From positions 1 through 64,000 of the forward strand of contig JAITUC010000009.1 of NCBI GenBank assembly GCA_031286585.1: 64,000 bases of DNA, written 5' to 3'. Below are positions 35,049-45,320 of this stretch, piece after piece. The notes beneath the pieces were generated by a model that did not search any database, was not told the DNA's origin, and saw only the letters and a program-made list of their open reading frames with translations. Each line of letters starts with the position of its first letter. Position 1 is the first letter of the stretch. Both the position numbers and the translations under genes were made by a program. Source of the stretch: Delftia acidovorans (GTDB taxonomy: Bacteria; Pseudomonadota; Gammaproteobacteria; Burkholderiales; Burkholderiaceae_C).

Positions 35049-36114
35049 CGCCAAGGTGCTGAGACAGACCACCTCCGCCACCGTGCGCGCCGCGCCCTTT
35101 GAGCGCCCCTCGCTCGAGCGCCCCTCAAGCCCATCGCGCCCATCGCGCCAGGCCCTTGCCTGGCTTTTCGCGCTGTGCCTGCTGCTGGCCCTGTCGCTGG
35201 CCAGCCTGATGGCGGGCGCGGGCGACATGCACTGGAGTGTGCTGTGGTCGCGCAGCGAGGACGACCTGGCCAGCCAGGTGCTGGTCTACAGCCGCGTGCC
35301 GCGCACGCTGGCCCTGGTGCTGGCCGGCGCATCGATGGCGGTCTGCGGCCTGCTCATGCAGATGCTGGCGCGCAACCATTTCGTGGAGCCTTCCACCGTG
35401 GGCACGGTGGAGTCGGCCAGCCTGGGCATGCTGGCGGCGTTTGTCTGGGTACCGCACTGGCCGGTGATGGCCAAGATGGGCATCTCGGCCGTGGCGGCGC
35501 TGCTGGGCACGGCGCTGTTCCTTGCCGTGCTCTCGCGCATCCGGCTGCGCTCGTCGTGGATGGTGCCCCTGGTCGGCCTGGTGCTGGCCGGCGTGCTGGA
35601 GGCGGCCGCCAGTTTTCTGGCGCTGCAGTTCGACATGATGCAGGCGCTCAAGTCCTGGTCCAACGGCGATTTCTCGCTGGTGGTCCAGGGCCGCTACGAG
35701 TTGCTCTGGCTGTCGCTGGGCGTCACGGCCCTGGCCTGCCTGGCGGCCGACCGTTTCACGGTGGCAGGCCTGGGCGAGAGCTTTGCCACCAACCTGGGCC
35801 TGAACTACCGGCGCCTGGTCTGGCAGGGGCTGGTGGTGGTGGCCGTGGCCACGGCGGCCGTGGTGGTCACGGCCGGCAGCCTGCCCTTCGTGGGGCTGAT
35901 CGTGCCCAACGTGGTGCGCCTGGTGCTGGGCGACAACGTGCGCCGCAGCGTGCTGTGGGTGGCGCTGATCGGCGCGGGCCTGACCGTGCTGTGCGACCTG
36001 GTCGGGCGGCTGCTGATCGCTCCCTATGAAATTCCCGTGGGCAGCGTGCTGGGCGTGCTGGGCAGTGCCCTGTTCCTGGCGCTGATCCTGCGCCGCCGCA
36101 AGGGCCGTGCATGA
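35029..36114 (+). CDS. FecCD-family iron-siderophore permease (first subunit)
   Basis: A 361-residue inner-membrane permease of the BtuC/FecCD family with about nine to ten transmembrane segments. Family phrases are SRVPRTLALVLAGASMAVCGLLMQMLARNHFVEPSTVGTVE-type sequence near the N-terminus and ITAGSLPFVGLIVPNVVRL-like sequence (TAGSLPFVGLIVPNVVRL) near the C-terminus. The ATG at 35029 overlaps the binding-protein gene by 20 bp. A GTG at 35056 is an alternative, preceded only by CAAG. It is coupled to the second permease by ATGA overlap. Confidence 0.93.
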   Translation: MPSPAHDAKVLRQTTSATVRAAPFERPSLERPSSPSRPSRQALAWLFALCLLLALSLASLMAGAGDMHWSVLWSRSEDDLASQVLVYSRVPRTLALVLAGASMAVCGLLMQMLARNHFVEPSTVGTVESASLGMLAAFVWVPHWPVMAKMGISAVAALLGTALFLAVLSRIRLRSSWMVPLVGLVLAGVLEAAASFLALQFDMMQALKSWSNGDFSLVVQGRYELLWLSLGVTALACLAADRFTVAGLGESFATNLGLNYRRLVWQGLVVVAVATAAVVVTAGSLPFVGLIVPNVVRLVLGDNVRRSVLWVALIGAGLTVLCDLVGRLLIAPYEIPVGSVLGVLGSALFLALILRRRKGRA

Positions 36115-37109
36115 GCAGTCTGCCGCAATCCGTTGCTTCCGATGAGCCTGCAGCGCGCAACTGGGGCCATGGCGCGCGCCTGGCGCTGCTGGGCGCGCTG
36201 GCCCTGCTGTGCCTGCTGGCCTTCATGACCGTGGGCGTCAAGACCGACTGGGCCTTCGTGCTGGAGCACCGGGGCGCCAAGTTGCTGACCATGGCGCTGG
36301 TGGCCTGTGCCATCGGCCTGTCCACCGTGGTGTTCCAGACCGTGTCGCACAACACCATCCTCACGCCTTCCGTCATGGGACTGGATGCGCTGTACCTGTT
36401 CGTGCAGGCGTCCATGGTGCTGATGCTGGGCGCGGCGGGCGTGTCCGCCATGGGCGAGGTCGGGCGCTATGCGCTCAACATCGCGCTGATGATGGGCTTC
36501 AGCGTGCTGCTGATGCGCTGGCTGTTCGTGGGCCATGCCAGCAGCCTGCACCTGATGCTGCTGGCGGGCATGGTGGGCGGCATCTTCTTTCGCAGCCTGG
36601 CCGGGCTGGCCATGCGCGTGCTCGATCCCAACGAATTCACGGCCCTGCAGGACCGCATGTTCGCCAACTTCAACGCGGTGAACCTGCAGCTGCTGCTGCC
36701 GTCGCTGCTGCTGATTGCCCTGGGCAGCGCCTGGATCTGGCGCCAGCGCCGCGTGCTGGACGTGATCTCGCTGGGGCGCGACGCGGCCGTCGGCCTGGGC
36801 CTGGACTACGAGGGCCGCGTGCTGCGGCTGCTCGCCGTGGTGGCCTGCATGGTGGCCGTGTCCACGGCCCTGGTCGGCCCGGTGATCTTCTTCGGCCTGC
36901 TGGTCAGCAACATGGCCTATCACGCCATGGGCACGCGCCGCCATGCCTGGGTGCTGCCTGCTGCCGTGCTCTGGGGCTGCGTGCTGCTCATGGGCGGTCA
37001 GGTGCTGCTGGAGCAGCTTTTTCAATTCAATACCGTTCTGAGCATCGTGGTGGAGTTCCTGGGTGGAATCGTCTTCATCGTGCTGCTCATGCGCAAGGGG
37101 ACCCCATGA
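36111..37109 (+). CDS. FecCD-family iron-siderophore permease (second subunit)
   Basis: A 332-residue permease forming a heterodimer with the previous gene product. Characteristic stretches are VVFQTVSHNTILTPSVMGLDALYLF, MRVLDPNEFTALQDRMFANFNAVN and VGPVIFFGLLVSNMAYHAMG. The latter type, with DPNEF, is typical of the CeuC/YclO/FatC branch, consistent with the CeuE-like binding protein. It overlaps its neighbours by 4 bp on both sides. Confidence 0.93.
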   Translation: MSSLPQSVASDEPAARNWGHGARLALLGALALLCLLAFMTVGVKTDWAFVLEHRGAKLLTMALVACAIGLSTVVFQTVSHNTILTPSVMGLDALYLFVQASMVLMLGAAGVSAMGEVGRYALNIALMMGFSVLLMRWLFVGHASSLHLMLLAGMVGGIFFRSLAGLAMRVLDPNEFTALQDRMFANFNAVNLQLLLPSLLLIALGSAWIWRQRRVLDVISLGRDAAVGLGLDYEGRVLRLLAVVACMVAVSTALVGPVIFFGLLVSNMAYHAMGTRRHAWVLPAAVLWGCVLLMGGQVLLEQLFQFNTVLSIVVEFLGGIVFIVLLMRKGTP

Positions 37110-37864
37110 TCGAGGTGCGTGATCTGCTCAAGCGCCATGGCGGCACGGCAGTGCTGCAGGAGCTCAATTTCGATGTGCCCGAGCGGGCGCTGACGGCCAT
37201 CATCGGGCCCAACGGGGCGGGCAAGTCCACGCTGCTGTCCCTGGTCAGCCGCCTCATGCCCATCACGGCGGGCAAGGTGCGGGTGGGCGGCCTCGACGTG
37301 GCCACCACGCCTACCGAGGCGCTGGCGCGCATCATGGCCATCCTGCGCCAGGACAACCAGAGCGCGCTGCGCCTGACGGTGCGCGACCTGGTGGGCTTTG
37401 GCCGCTTCCCGCACAGCAAGGGCCGGCTGGGGCCCGACGACCTGCGCAATGTGGACGAGGCGCTGGAGTACCTGCAGCTCACGCCGCTGGCCGAGCGCTT
37501 TCTCGACGAACTCTCAGGCGGCCAGCGCCAGCGCGCCTACATCGCCATGGTGCTGTGCCAGGACACGCCCTTCATCCTGCTGGACGAGCCGCTGAACAAC
37601 CTGGACATGGCCCACGCCGTCAGCATGATGGGCCTGCTGCGCCGCGCCGTCACCGAGCGCGGCAAGACCGTGGTCATGGTGCTGCACGACATCAACTTCG
37701 CCTCGTGCTACGCCGACCACATCATCGCGCTCAAGGACGGCCGCCTGGCCGTGGCGGGCACGCCGGCCGAGGTCGTGCAGGACGAAGTCCTCAGCACCCT
37801 CTACGGCATCCCCGTCAGCGTGCACGAGGTCAAGGGCCGCAGGCTCTGCCATTACTTTGGTTGA
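37106..37864 (+). CDS. Iron-siderophore ABC transporter ATP-binding protein
   Basis: A 252-residue ATPase. Walker A is GPNGAGKST at about residues 33-41, the signature is LSGGQRQRAYIAMVL, Walker B is FILLDEPLNNLD and the switch histidine lies in MVLHDINFASCYAD. It completes the transporter (CeuD/YclP type) and ends the operon. AAGGGGA precedes the ATG, which overlaps the permease stop by 4 bp. A structured repeat lies 50 bp downstream and may serve as terminator. Confidence 0.95.
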   Translation: MIEVRDLLKRHGGTAVLQELNFDVPERALTAIIGPNGAGKSTLLSLVSRLMPITAGKVRVGGLDVATTPTEALARIMAILRQDNQSALRLTVRDLVGFGRFPHSKGRLGPDDLRNVDEALEYLQLTPLAERFLDELSGGQRQRAYIAMVLCQDTPFILLDEPLNNLDMAHAVSMMGLLRRAVTERGKTVVMVLHDINFASCYADHIIALKDGRLAVAGTPAEVVQDEVLSTLYGIPVSVHEVKGRRLCHYFG

Positions 37865-37911
37865 ACATGCGGCGTTTCGGGCTTAGCGCTTGAACTTGGC
37901 GCGGCCTAAGG

Positions 37912-38016
37912 CGAGGGACACCAAGCAAGGGCCGCCCCGCAGCGAGGGTGTCGTCCCCCTCCCTCGCGCAGCGAGTAGAGAGGGGGAAGCGGCGTGAGCC
38001 GCTCAGGGGGTGCTTC
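37912..38016 (+). repeat. Structured dispersed repeat, copy 1
   Basis: About 105 bp lying between the convergent ATPase and queA genes and overlapping the queA stop codon. It is matched by a second, inverted copy at 63719-63834. Parts are a GGGACACC...GGTGTC pair, an interrupted stem CCCCCT/AGGGGG with inner CTCGC-GCA-GCGAG (37963-37975), and a perfect hairpin AGCGGC-GTGA-GCCGCT (37988-38003). The two copies differ in the inner stem by a compensating pair (T-A here, C-G in copy 2), so structure appears conserved. Confidence 0.85.
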
Positions 38017-39100
38017 TTTTCAACAGCATGGAGTCGCCGTAGCTGAAGAAACGGTACTGCTGCTCGATGGCATGGCGGTACAGCGCCATCACCTGCTCGT
38101 AGCCCGCGAAGGCGCTGACCAGCATCATCAGCGTGCTCTTGGGCAGGTGGAAGTTGGTGATCAGCAGATCGACCACCTGGTACTCGAAGCCGGGCGTGAT
38201 GAAGATGCGCGTGTCGCCGGAGAACTGGCCTGTCTGGGCCCAGGACTCCAGCGTGCGCACCGTGGTCGTGCCCACGGCGACGACGCGGCCCCCGCGCTGG
38301 CGGCAGCGTTCCAGCGCAGCCAGCGTGGCCAGCGGGATCTCGTACCACTCGCTGTGCATCTGGTGGTCGGCCAGGTTCTCGGTCTTCACGGGCTGGAAGG
38401 TGCCGGCGCCCACGTGCAGCGTGACGCTGGCGCGCTCGATGCCGCGCTCGGCCAGGCGGGCCAGCACGGCGTCGTCGAAGTGCAGGGCGGCCGTGGGAGC
38501 GGCCACGGCGCCGGGGCGGGCTGCGAAGACGGTCTGGTAGCGCTCGCTGTCCTCGGCGGCATCGGGGTCGTTGCCGGTGTCCTGGTGGCGCTCGATGTAG
38601 GGCGGCAGCGGCAGGTGGCCGAAGCGCTCCATCAGCTCGTGCGGCGTCTCGCCGCGCGGGCCTTCGAAGCTCAGGTGGAACAGCGGACCGTTCTCGTCGG
38701 GCCAGCGGCCGCGCAGCACGGCGTCGAAGCCGCCGCGGTTCTTGCCGCCGCACAGATGGATGCGCGAGCCGGGCAGGGGCTTCTTGCTGACGCGCATGTG
38801 GGCCACGACATCGTTGCCTTCGAGCACGCGCTCGACCAGCAGCTCCAGCCGGCCGCCGCTGGCCTTCTCGCCGAAGATGCGCGCCTTGAGCACGCGCGTG
38901 TCGTTGAACACCAGCAGGTCGCCGGGCTGCAGCAGGTCGGGCAGCTCGTGGAAGATGCGGTCGGTGGGTGGGTTGGCATCGTCGCGGCCGTCGAGCAGGC
39001 GCGAGGCGCTGCGCTGGGCGGCAGGATGCTGGGCGATCAGGTTCTCAGGAAGCTCGAAGTCGAAATCGCTGAGCGAAAACACGCGGGACAGGGAGGACAT
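38003..39100 (-). CDS. queA: tRNA preQ1(34) S-adenosylmethionine ribosyltransferase-isomerase
   Basis: A 365-residue QueA that builds epoxyqueuosine in the anticodon of GUN tRNAs. Signatures are [59 protein letters not shown] and [31 protein letters not shown]-type context gives a close ribosome-binding site (AGGGAGGAC is on the opposite strand, so the true minus-strand site is weak). The last codons, KRSTP then TGA, lie in the dispersed repeat. No tgt gene follows within the window. Confidence 0.96.
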   Translation of the reverse strand: MSSLSRVFSLSDFDFELPENLIAQHPAAQRSASRLLDGRDDANPPTDRIFHELPDLLQPGDLLVFNDTRVLKARIFGEKASGGRLELLVERVLEGNDVVAHMRVSKKPLPGSRIHLCGGKNRGGFDAVLRGRWPDENGPLFHLSFEGPRGETPHELMERFGHLPLPPYIERHQDTGNDPDAAEDSERYQTVFAARPGAVAAPTAALHFDDAVLARLAERGIERASVTLHVGAGTFQPVKTENLADHQMHSEWYEIPLATLAALERCRQRGGRVVAVGTTTVRTLESWAQTGQFSGDTRIFITPGFEYQVVDLLITNFHLPKSTLMMLVSAFAGYEQVMALYRHAIEQQYRFFSYGDSMLLKRSTP

Positions 39101-39198
39101 GCAGTGCTTGAGGGCCGGACATGGCCCGTTCCAAGTTCGTTGAACGGAAGTTCGCCATTGTCGCAAACCCTGGGGTCATCCCCGGAATTTCGCGGCGG

Positions 39199-40458
39199 TC
39201 ACTTGGCCATCTGAGGCTGGGCCTGGGGCTGGCGCTCGAACTCCAGCCACAGCGTCTCCAGATCCGGGAAGTCCCAGTTCGCCGGGTCTTCGCGCGCGAT
39301 GATGCGGTCGTTGCCCTGGCTCTCGGACAGGTCCTCGATCTCGGGCGTGATGCGGCAGGCCTGGCGCAGCGAATAGAACACCTTGACGCGCGGCGCCAGC
39401 AGGCTGCCCGGCGAGGCATCGACCACGACGGCCAGCCGCTGCGAATGCAGGCGCACCAGCGAGCCCAGCGGATAGATGCCCACGGTCTGCACGAACTGCT
39501 CGAACAGCCGCTTGTCGAAATGGCGGGGACTCCACTCGGCCATGCGCCGCAGCGCCTCCGAGGGCGGCCAGCCCTTCTTGTAGGGCCGGTCCGAGGTGAT
39601 GGCGTCGTAGACGTCGCAGATCGCCGTCATGCGCGCCAGCAGGCCGATGTCGCCCTGCTGCAGTCCGTCGGGGTAGCCGCTGCCGTCCACCTTTTCGTGG
39701 TGGTGCAGGCAGGCATCGATGACCTCGTCGTCCAGGCCCAGCGGGCGCAGCAGCTGCTCGCCATGGCGTGGGTGGGCGCGCATCAGCGCCCATTCCGCAT
39801 CGTCCAGCGGCCCGGGCTTGTTGAGCACGGCGACCGGGATCGCTGTCTTGCCCAGGTCATGCATGAGACCGGCCATGCCGGCCTTGCGCAGGCTGTGGTC
39901 GTCCAGGCCCATGCGCTTGGCCAGGGCCACCATCAGCGCGCACACGGCCAGGCTGTGCATGTAGGTGTAGTCGTCGGCCGTCTTCAGCCGTGCCAGGCCG
40001 ATCAGGGCGTGGGGATTGCGCGCCACGGAGGCCGTCACATCGTCCACCAGCTGCCCGGCCGCCGTGGCGTCCACGGGCCGGCCCAGCCGCGCGTCGCTGA
40101 ACAGGCGGCTGAGCAATTGCTTGGCCTGCACGCAGGTCTGCGCGGCGCGGCGCAGCTCGGTGGCGGTGGAAATGGGGGCCGTGCTCTGCTCGGAGACAGG
40201 GCGGGCGCTGTCAGGGATCTGGTGGCGAAGCTCGTCCTGCGGGTCAAAGCGCAGGCAAGGCACCTGGACACCCACGTCCAGGCCCTTGCGCACGTCGATC
40301 CAGACCTCCTGGATGGAGGTGGAGCGCAGGCGCTGGAGGTCGGCCTCGGAGCGGAGCAGGAAACGGGTTCGCCAAAAAGGATGCTCCATCCAGGAGCCGC
40401 AGAACTCGTGCAGGAACATGCCCAGAGTGACATGCTGGACATTGATACGCTTCAACAT
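39199..40458 (-). CDS. HD-GYP domain cyclic-di-GMP phosphodiesterase
   Basis: A 419-residue protein. The N-terminal DUF3391 region (residues 1-120, with EVWIDVRKGLDV) is a frequent partner of HD-GYP. The catalytic domain, about residues 160-330, has His168, the HD pair at 200-201 (GLMHDLGKTAIP), HHHEKVDGSGYPDG with GYP at 261-263, and TSDRPYKKG. All core metal ligands are present, so hydrolysis of c-di-GMP to pGpG or GMP is likely. About 90 extra C-terminal residues have no recognised motif. It is divergent from recG. Confidence 0.92.
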   Translation of the reverse strand: MLKRINVQHVTLGMFLHEFCGSWMEHPFWRTRFLLRSEADLQRLRSTSIQEVWIDVRKGLDVGVQVPCLRFDPQDELRHQIPDSARPVSEQSTAPISTATELRRAAQTCVQAKQLLSRLFSDARLGRPVDATAAGQLVDDVTASVARNPHALIGLARLKTADDYTYMHSLAVCALMVALAKRMGLDDHSLRKAGMAGLMHDLGKTAIPVAVLNKPGPLDDAEWALMRAHPRHGEQLLRPLGLDDEVIDACLHHHEKVDGSGYPDGLQQGDIGLLARMTAICDVYDAITSDRPYKKGWPPSEALRRMAEWSPRHFDKRLFEQFVQTVGIYPLGSLVRLHSQRLAVVVDASPGSLLAPRVKVFYSLRQACRITPEIEDLSESQGNDRIIAREDPANWDFPDLETLWLEFERQPQAQPQMAK

Positions 40459-40584
40459 GGCATTCGGTGGCGGGGTAACACTACGTAACGTCAGCGTGCA
40501 TGGTAGCGGCTTCCCCAGAGACCCGGGGCCTCAAGGGTGCTTTGGGCAAGGGCATGCGGCATGAACGTGGCGTGTTGCCTACAC

Positions 40585-40600
40585 CTGTATATTCATACAC
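40585..40600. promoter_or_regulatory. LexA-like SOS box upstream of recG
   Basis: CTGTATATTCATACAC is a dyad CTGTAT-N4-ATACAC that differs from the LexA form CTG-N10-CAG at its last base only. It lies 52 bp before the recG ATG, in the spacer with the HD-GYP gene. LexA control of recG is not classical in E. coli. Confidence 0.5.
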
Positions 40601-40652
40601 TATGCTGCATGCCCGCCCATGCCCACGCGCAGGCTCTGAAACAGGATAGCCC

Positions 40653-42899
<2,247 letters not shown>

Positions 42900-43083
42900 T
42901 CGGCCCGGTCCATTCTTGATCGACGGCTGTGTTACGTATTTTTACGTGTCCGGGAGCTGCCTGACGGTGGCATGTCCCGCAGGCCTGCAGCCCGCGCCAG
43001 GCATGGTTTCCATGCGCGCTGTAGCCGTTGGAATGGAGCGCTGCGTGCCGTCCTGGCGGTGACAGCGCCGTCCCGTTGCGGCA

Positions 43084-43121
43084 TTGAATATTTGTGACCT
43101 TTTGGTACATTGGGTCACAAA
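43084..43121 (+). promoter_or_regulatory. Promoter with overlapping 9-bp palindrome, MHYT gene
   Basis: TTGAAT (43084-43089) and TACATT (43106-43111) with a 16-bp spacer resemble a sigma-70 promoter. A perfect dyad TTTGTGACC (43091-43099) and GGTCACAAA (43113-43121), with a 13-nt centre, overlaps the spacer and the start site. The half-sites are 22 bp apart, two helical turns, so a dimeric repressor could sit on the promoter. Confidence 0.5.
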
Positions 43122-43134
43122 AAACAGGGTAGCT

Positions 43135-43178
43135 CCATCCGGGAGGGGATGGCCTGCCAAACCTCCCCCACGGGGAGG
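43135..43178 (+). promoter_or_regulatory. Tandem hairpins in the MHYT leader with complementary loop
   Basis: Hairpin 1 is CCATCC-GGGAGG-GGATGG (43135-43152). Hairpin 2 is CCTCCCC-CAC-GGGGAGG (43162-43178). The loop of hairpin 1 (GGGAGG) is an exact complement of CCTCCC in the left arm of hairpin 2, so the two folds could compete or form a pseudoknot. This would suit leader-RNA control. It does not match a riboswitch class that I know. Confidence 0.4.
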
Positions 43179-43234
43179 ACGGCCGCGATCACTCTTGTGT
43201 TGTCCCATTTTTCTGCGAATGAGGAGCTGCCAAC

Positions 43235-44008
43235 ATGAATGAAGCCGTTCAAGCGAATGAGATCGTCGAGACCTCCTGGCGCATGGGCCTGGTGGCCCTG
43301 TCCTATGGCATTGCCGTACTGGGCTCCTTCGTGGCCCTGACTGCGGCGCAGCGCATCCGGGGACGCGCGGGCATCAGTTGGCTGAACCTGCTGGCGGCGG
43401 GCACGGCGCTGGGCGGCATCGGCGTGTGGTCCATGCATTTCACGGGCATGCTGGCGCTGAACCTGGGCATGGGTTCGGGCTACTCCATGATCGAAACCCT
43501 GGTGTCCCTGTGCGCCGCCGTTGCCGCCACCTCGGTGGCGCTGGCCTTTGTCGCACGGCGGCCCGAAAGCGGGGCGCGCGTGCTGGGCGCGGGCACCCTG
43601 CTGGGCCTGGGCGTGGCCTTCATGCATTACCTGGGCATGTATGGCATGCGCTTTCCGGGCTTCATCGTCTGGTCCGTTCCCACCGTGCTGCTGTCCGTGG
43701 GCATTGCCGTGGCCGCGGCCAGCGCCGCGCTGTGGCTGTCGTTTCGCACCGGCTCGCCGGGCATGCGTGCCCTGGCTGCTGCCGTGATGGGCGCGGCAGT
43801 CTGTTCCATGCACTACACCGGCATGGCCGCGGCGGACTTCGTATGCATTTCAGAGACACAGCGTTATGCTAGGCCGCAAGGCTTTGCCGTGATCAGCGCC
43901 CTGGACCTTCCGGTCTTTACCGTGATCGTGGCCATAGGCCTGGCTGCATTGATAGGCATGGACCAGCTCATGCAGCAACGCGACCGGATGCGCCGGCCGT
44001 TGCACTAG
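43235..44008 (+). CDS. MHYT-domain integral membrane sensor, stand-alone
   Basis: A 257-residue protein with seven hydrophobic segments. Three copies of the MHYT motif lie at the outer ends of helices: MHFTGM (67-72), MHYLGM (130-135) and MHYTGM (192-197). The family is proposed to bind copper and sense oxygen, CO or NO, usually fused to GGDEF/EAL or kinase domains. Here no output domain is attached and the protein ends after the last helix (MDQLMQQRDRMRRPLH). It may act through a partner. GAGGAG lies 8 nt before the ATG. Confidence 0.92.
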   Translation: MNEAVQANEIVETSWRMGLVALSYGIAVLGSFVALTAAQRIRGRAGISWLNLLAAGTALGGIGVWSMHFTGMLALNLGMGSGYSMIETLVSLCAAVAATSVALAFVARRPESGARVLGAGTLLGLGVAFMHYLGMYGMRFPGFIVWSVPTVLLSVGIAVAAASAALWLSFRTGSPGMRALAAAVMGAAVCSMHYTGMAAADFVCISETQRYARPQGFAVISALDLPVFTVIVAIGLAALIGMDQLMQQRDRMRRPLH

Positions 44009-44097
44009 GTGGATAAATACAAAAAGCCGGCGGGTCGGGGAGCGCGCAGTGGTCATGCGCGGACGAGGACTGGCACAATCGAAATAGGACAAATCCT

Positions 44098-44182
44098 AGA
44101 ACCTGTGCAGGAACTTTTGAGGGGAGCACCCCGGCAAGCGGGCCGCAAGGCCTGATTGCACAAAGGTTCCGGCACAGGTTCT
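44098..44182 (+). repeat. 85-bp long inverted-repeat element upstream of oxyR
   Basis: Two 17-bp arms (44098-44114 and 44166-44182), complementary at 16 positions and starting AGAACCTGTGC, enclose 51 bp that hold two perfect small hairpins: GGGG-AGCA-CCCC (44121-44132) and GGCC-GCAA-GGCC (44141-44152). It ends 52 bp before the oxyR start. It could be a structured leader, a small MITE-like element or a terminator for the MHYT gene. No target-site duplication is visible. Confidence 0.6.
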
Positions 44183-44234
44183 TGGTGTAAGACCATCGTA
44201 TTTTCCGAGGCTCCCTCCCAGACACAGCTCGCCA

Positions 44235-45200
44235 ATGACACTTACCGAACTCAAATACATCGTGGCCGTGGCACGTGAAAAGCATTTTGGCCGCGCCGCC
44301 GAAGCCTGTTATGTGTCCCAGCCCACGTTGTCCGTGGCTATCAAGAAGCTGGAGGAGGAGCTCGATGTCAAGCTCTTCGAGCGCAGTGCCGGCGAGGTGT
44401 CGGTCACGTCACTGGGCGAGGAGATCATCCGTCAGGCGCAAAGCGTGCTGGAGCAGGCCGCCGAGATCAAGGAAATCGCCAAGCGCGGCAAGGACCCCCT
44501 GTCGGGCGTGCTCACGCTGGGTGTGATCTACACCATCGGCCCCTACCTGCTGCCTGACCTGGTGCGCAACTCCATCATGCGCACGCCGCAGATGCCGCTG
44601 ATGCTGCAGGAGAACTACACCGTCAAGCTGCTGGAGATGCTGCGCACCGGCGAGATCGACTGCGCCATCGTCGCCGAGCCCTTCCCCGACACCGGCCTGG
44701 CGCTGGCGCCGCTGTACGACGAGCCCTTCATGGCCGCCGTTCCCAGCACCCATGCGCTGGCCCAGAAGGACCATGTATCCACCGGCGATCTCAAGAACGA
44801 GACCATGCTGCTGCTGGGCTCGGGCCACTGCTTCCGCGACCATGTGCTCCAGGTCTGCCCCGAGTTCGCACGCTATGCCAGCAATGCCGAAGGCATTCGC
44901 CGCACCTTCGAAGGCTCGTCGCTGGAGACCATCAAGCACATGGTGGCCGCCGGCATGGGCGTGACCCTGGTGCCGCGCCTGTCCGTGCCCGCCGATGCGC
45001 TGGAGACCACGGCGCGCCGCCGCAAGACCGACGAGCCGCACATCCGCTACCTGCCCATCCTCGAGGACGACGGCTCGGCCCCGCCGACACGCCGCGTGGT
45101 CCTGGCCTGGCGCCGCAGCTTCACGCGCTACGAGGCCATCGCCGCCCTGCGCAACGCGGTCTACGCCTGCGCCTTGCCCGGCGTCAAACGCCTGTCCTGA
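44235..45200 (+). CDS. oxyR: Hydrogen-peroxide-sensing regulator OxyR
   Basis: A 321-residue LysR-type peroxide sensor. The helix-turn-helix is within residues 1-60 (TLTELKYIVAVAREKHFGRAAEACYVSQPTLSVAIKKLEEEL). Both redox cysteines are present at exactly the E. coli positions, Cys199 (GSGHCFRDHV) and Cys208 (LQVCPEF). Peroxide forms a disulfide between them and activates catalase and dps-type genes. dps follows 120 bp downstream. The N-terminus ELKYIVAVAREKHFGRAAEAC is typical OxyR. Confidence 0.97.
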   Translation: MTLTELKYIVAVAREKHFGRAAEACYVSQPTLSVAIKKLEEELDVKLFERSAGEVSVTSLGEEIIRQAQSVLEQAAEIKEIAKRGKDPLSGVLTLGVIYTIGPYLLPDLVRNSIMRTPQMPLMLQENYTVKLLEMLRTGEIDCAIVAEPFPDTGLALAPLYDEPFMAAVPSTHALAQKDHVSTGDLKNETMLLLGSGHCFRDHVLQVCPEFARYASNAEGIRRTFEGSSLETIKHMVAAGMGVTLVPRLSVPADALETTARRRKTDEPHIRYLPILEDDGSAPPTRRVVLAWRRSFTRYEAIAALRNAVYACALPGVKRLS

Positions 45201-45263
45201 TGAGCGCACCGGCGCGCGCGCCGGGCCTGTGGGGCTGCCGCACTTGCGTTATCGTTGCAACTG

Positions 45264-45287
45264 GCTCCCGGGCGACCTGCCGGGAGC
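45264..45287 (+). terminator. GC-rich hairpin between oxyR and dps
   Basis: GCTCCCGG-N8-CCGGGAGC, with perfect 8-bp arms, is followed by ATCTTCC with no real T run. It may partly terminate oxyR or lie in the dps leader. A 10-bp palindrome TTCGTACGAA (45296-45305) follows just before the dps ribosome-binding site. Confidence 0.4.
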
Positions 45288-45320
45288 ATCTTCCGTTCGT
45301 ACGAAGCTGAAAGGGATCCC

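Larger units (their letters stand above)
42900..43234 (+). other. Gene-free leader region before the MHYT gene
   Basis: This 335-bp stretch has no coding frame of note. The first 180 bp hold only a small dyad ACGTA-TTTT-TACGT (42934-42947). The right half carries a putative promoter with an overlapping palindrome and then two hairpins, each listed separately. A GAGGAG ribosome-binding site ends the leader. Confidence 0.6.

Noticed and set aside
43130..43190. c-di-GMP (GEMM) or guanidine riboswitch in the MHYT leader
   Set aside because: The conserved cores of these classes were not found. Only generic hairpins are supported.
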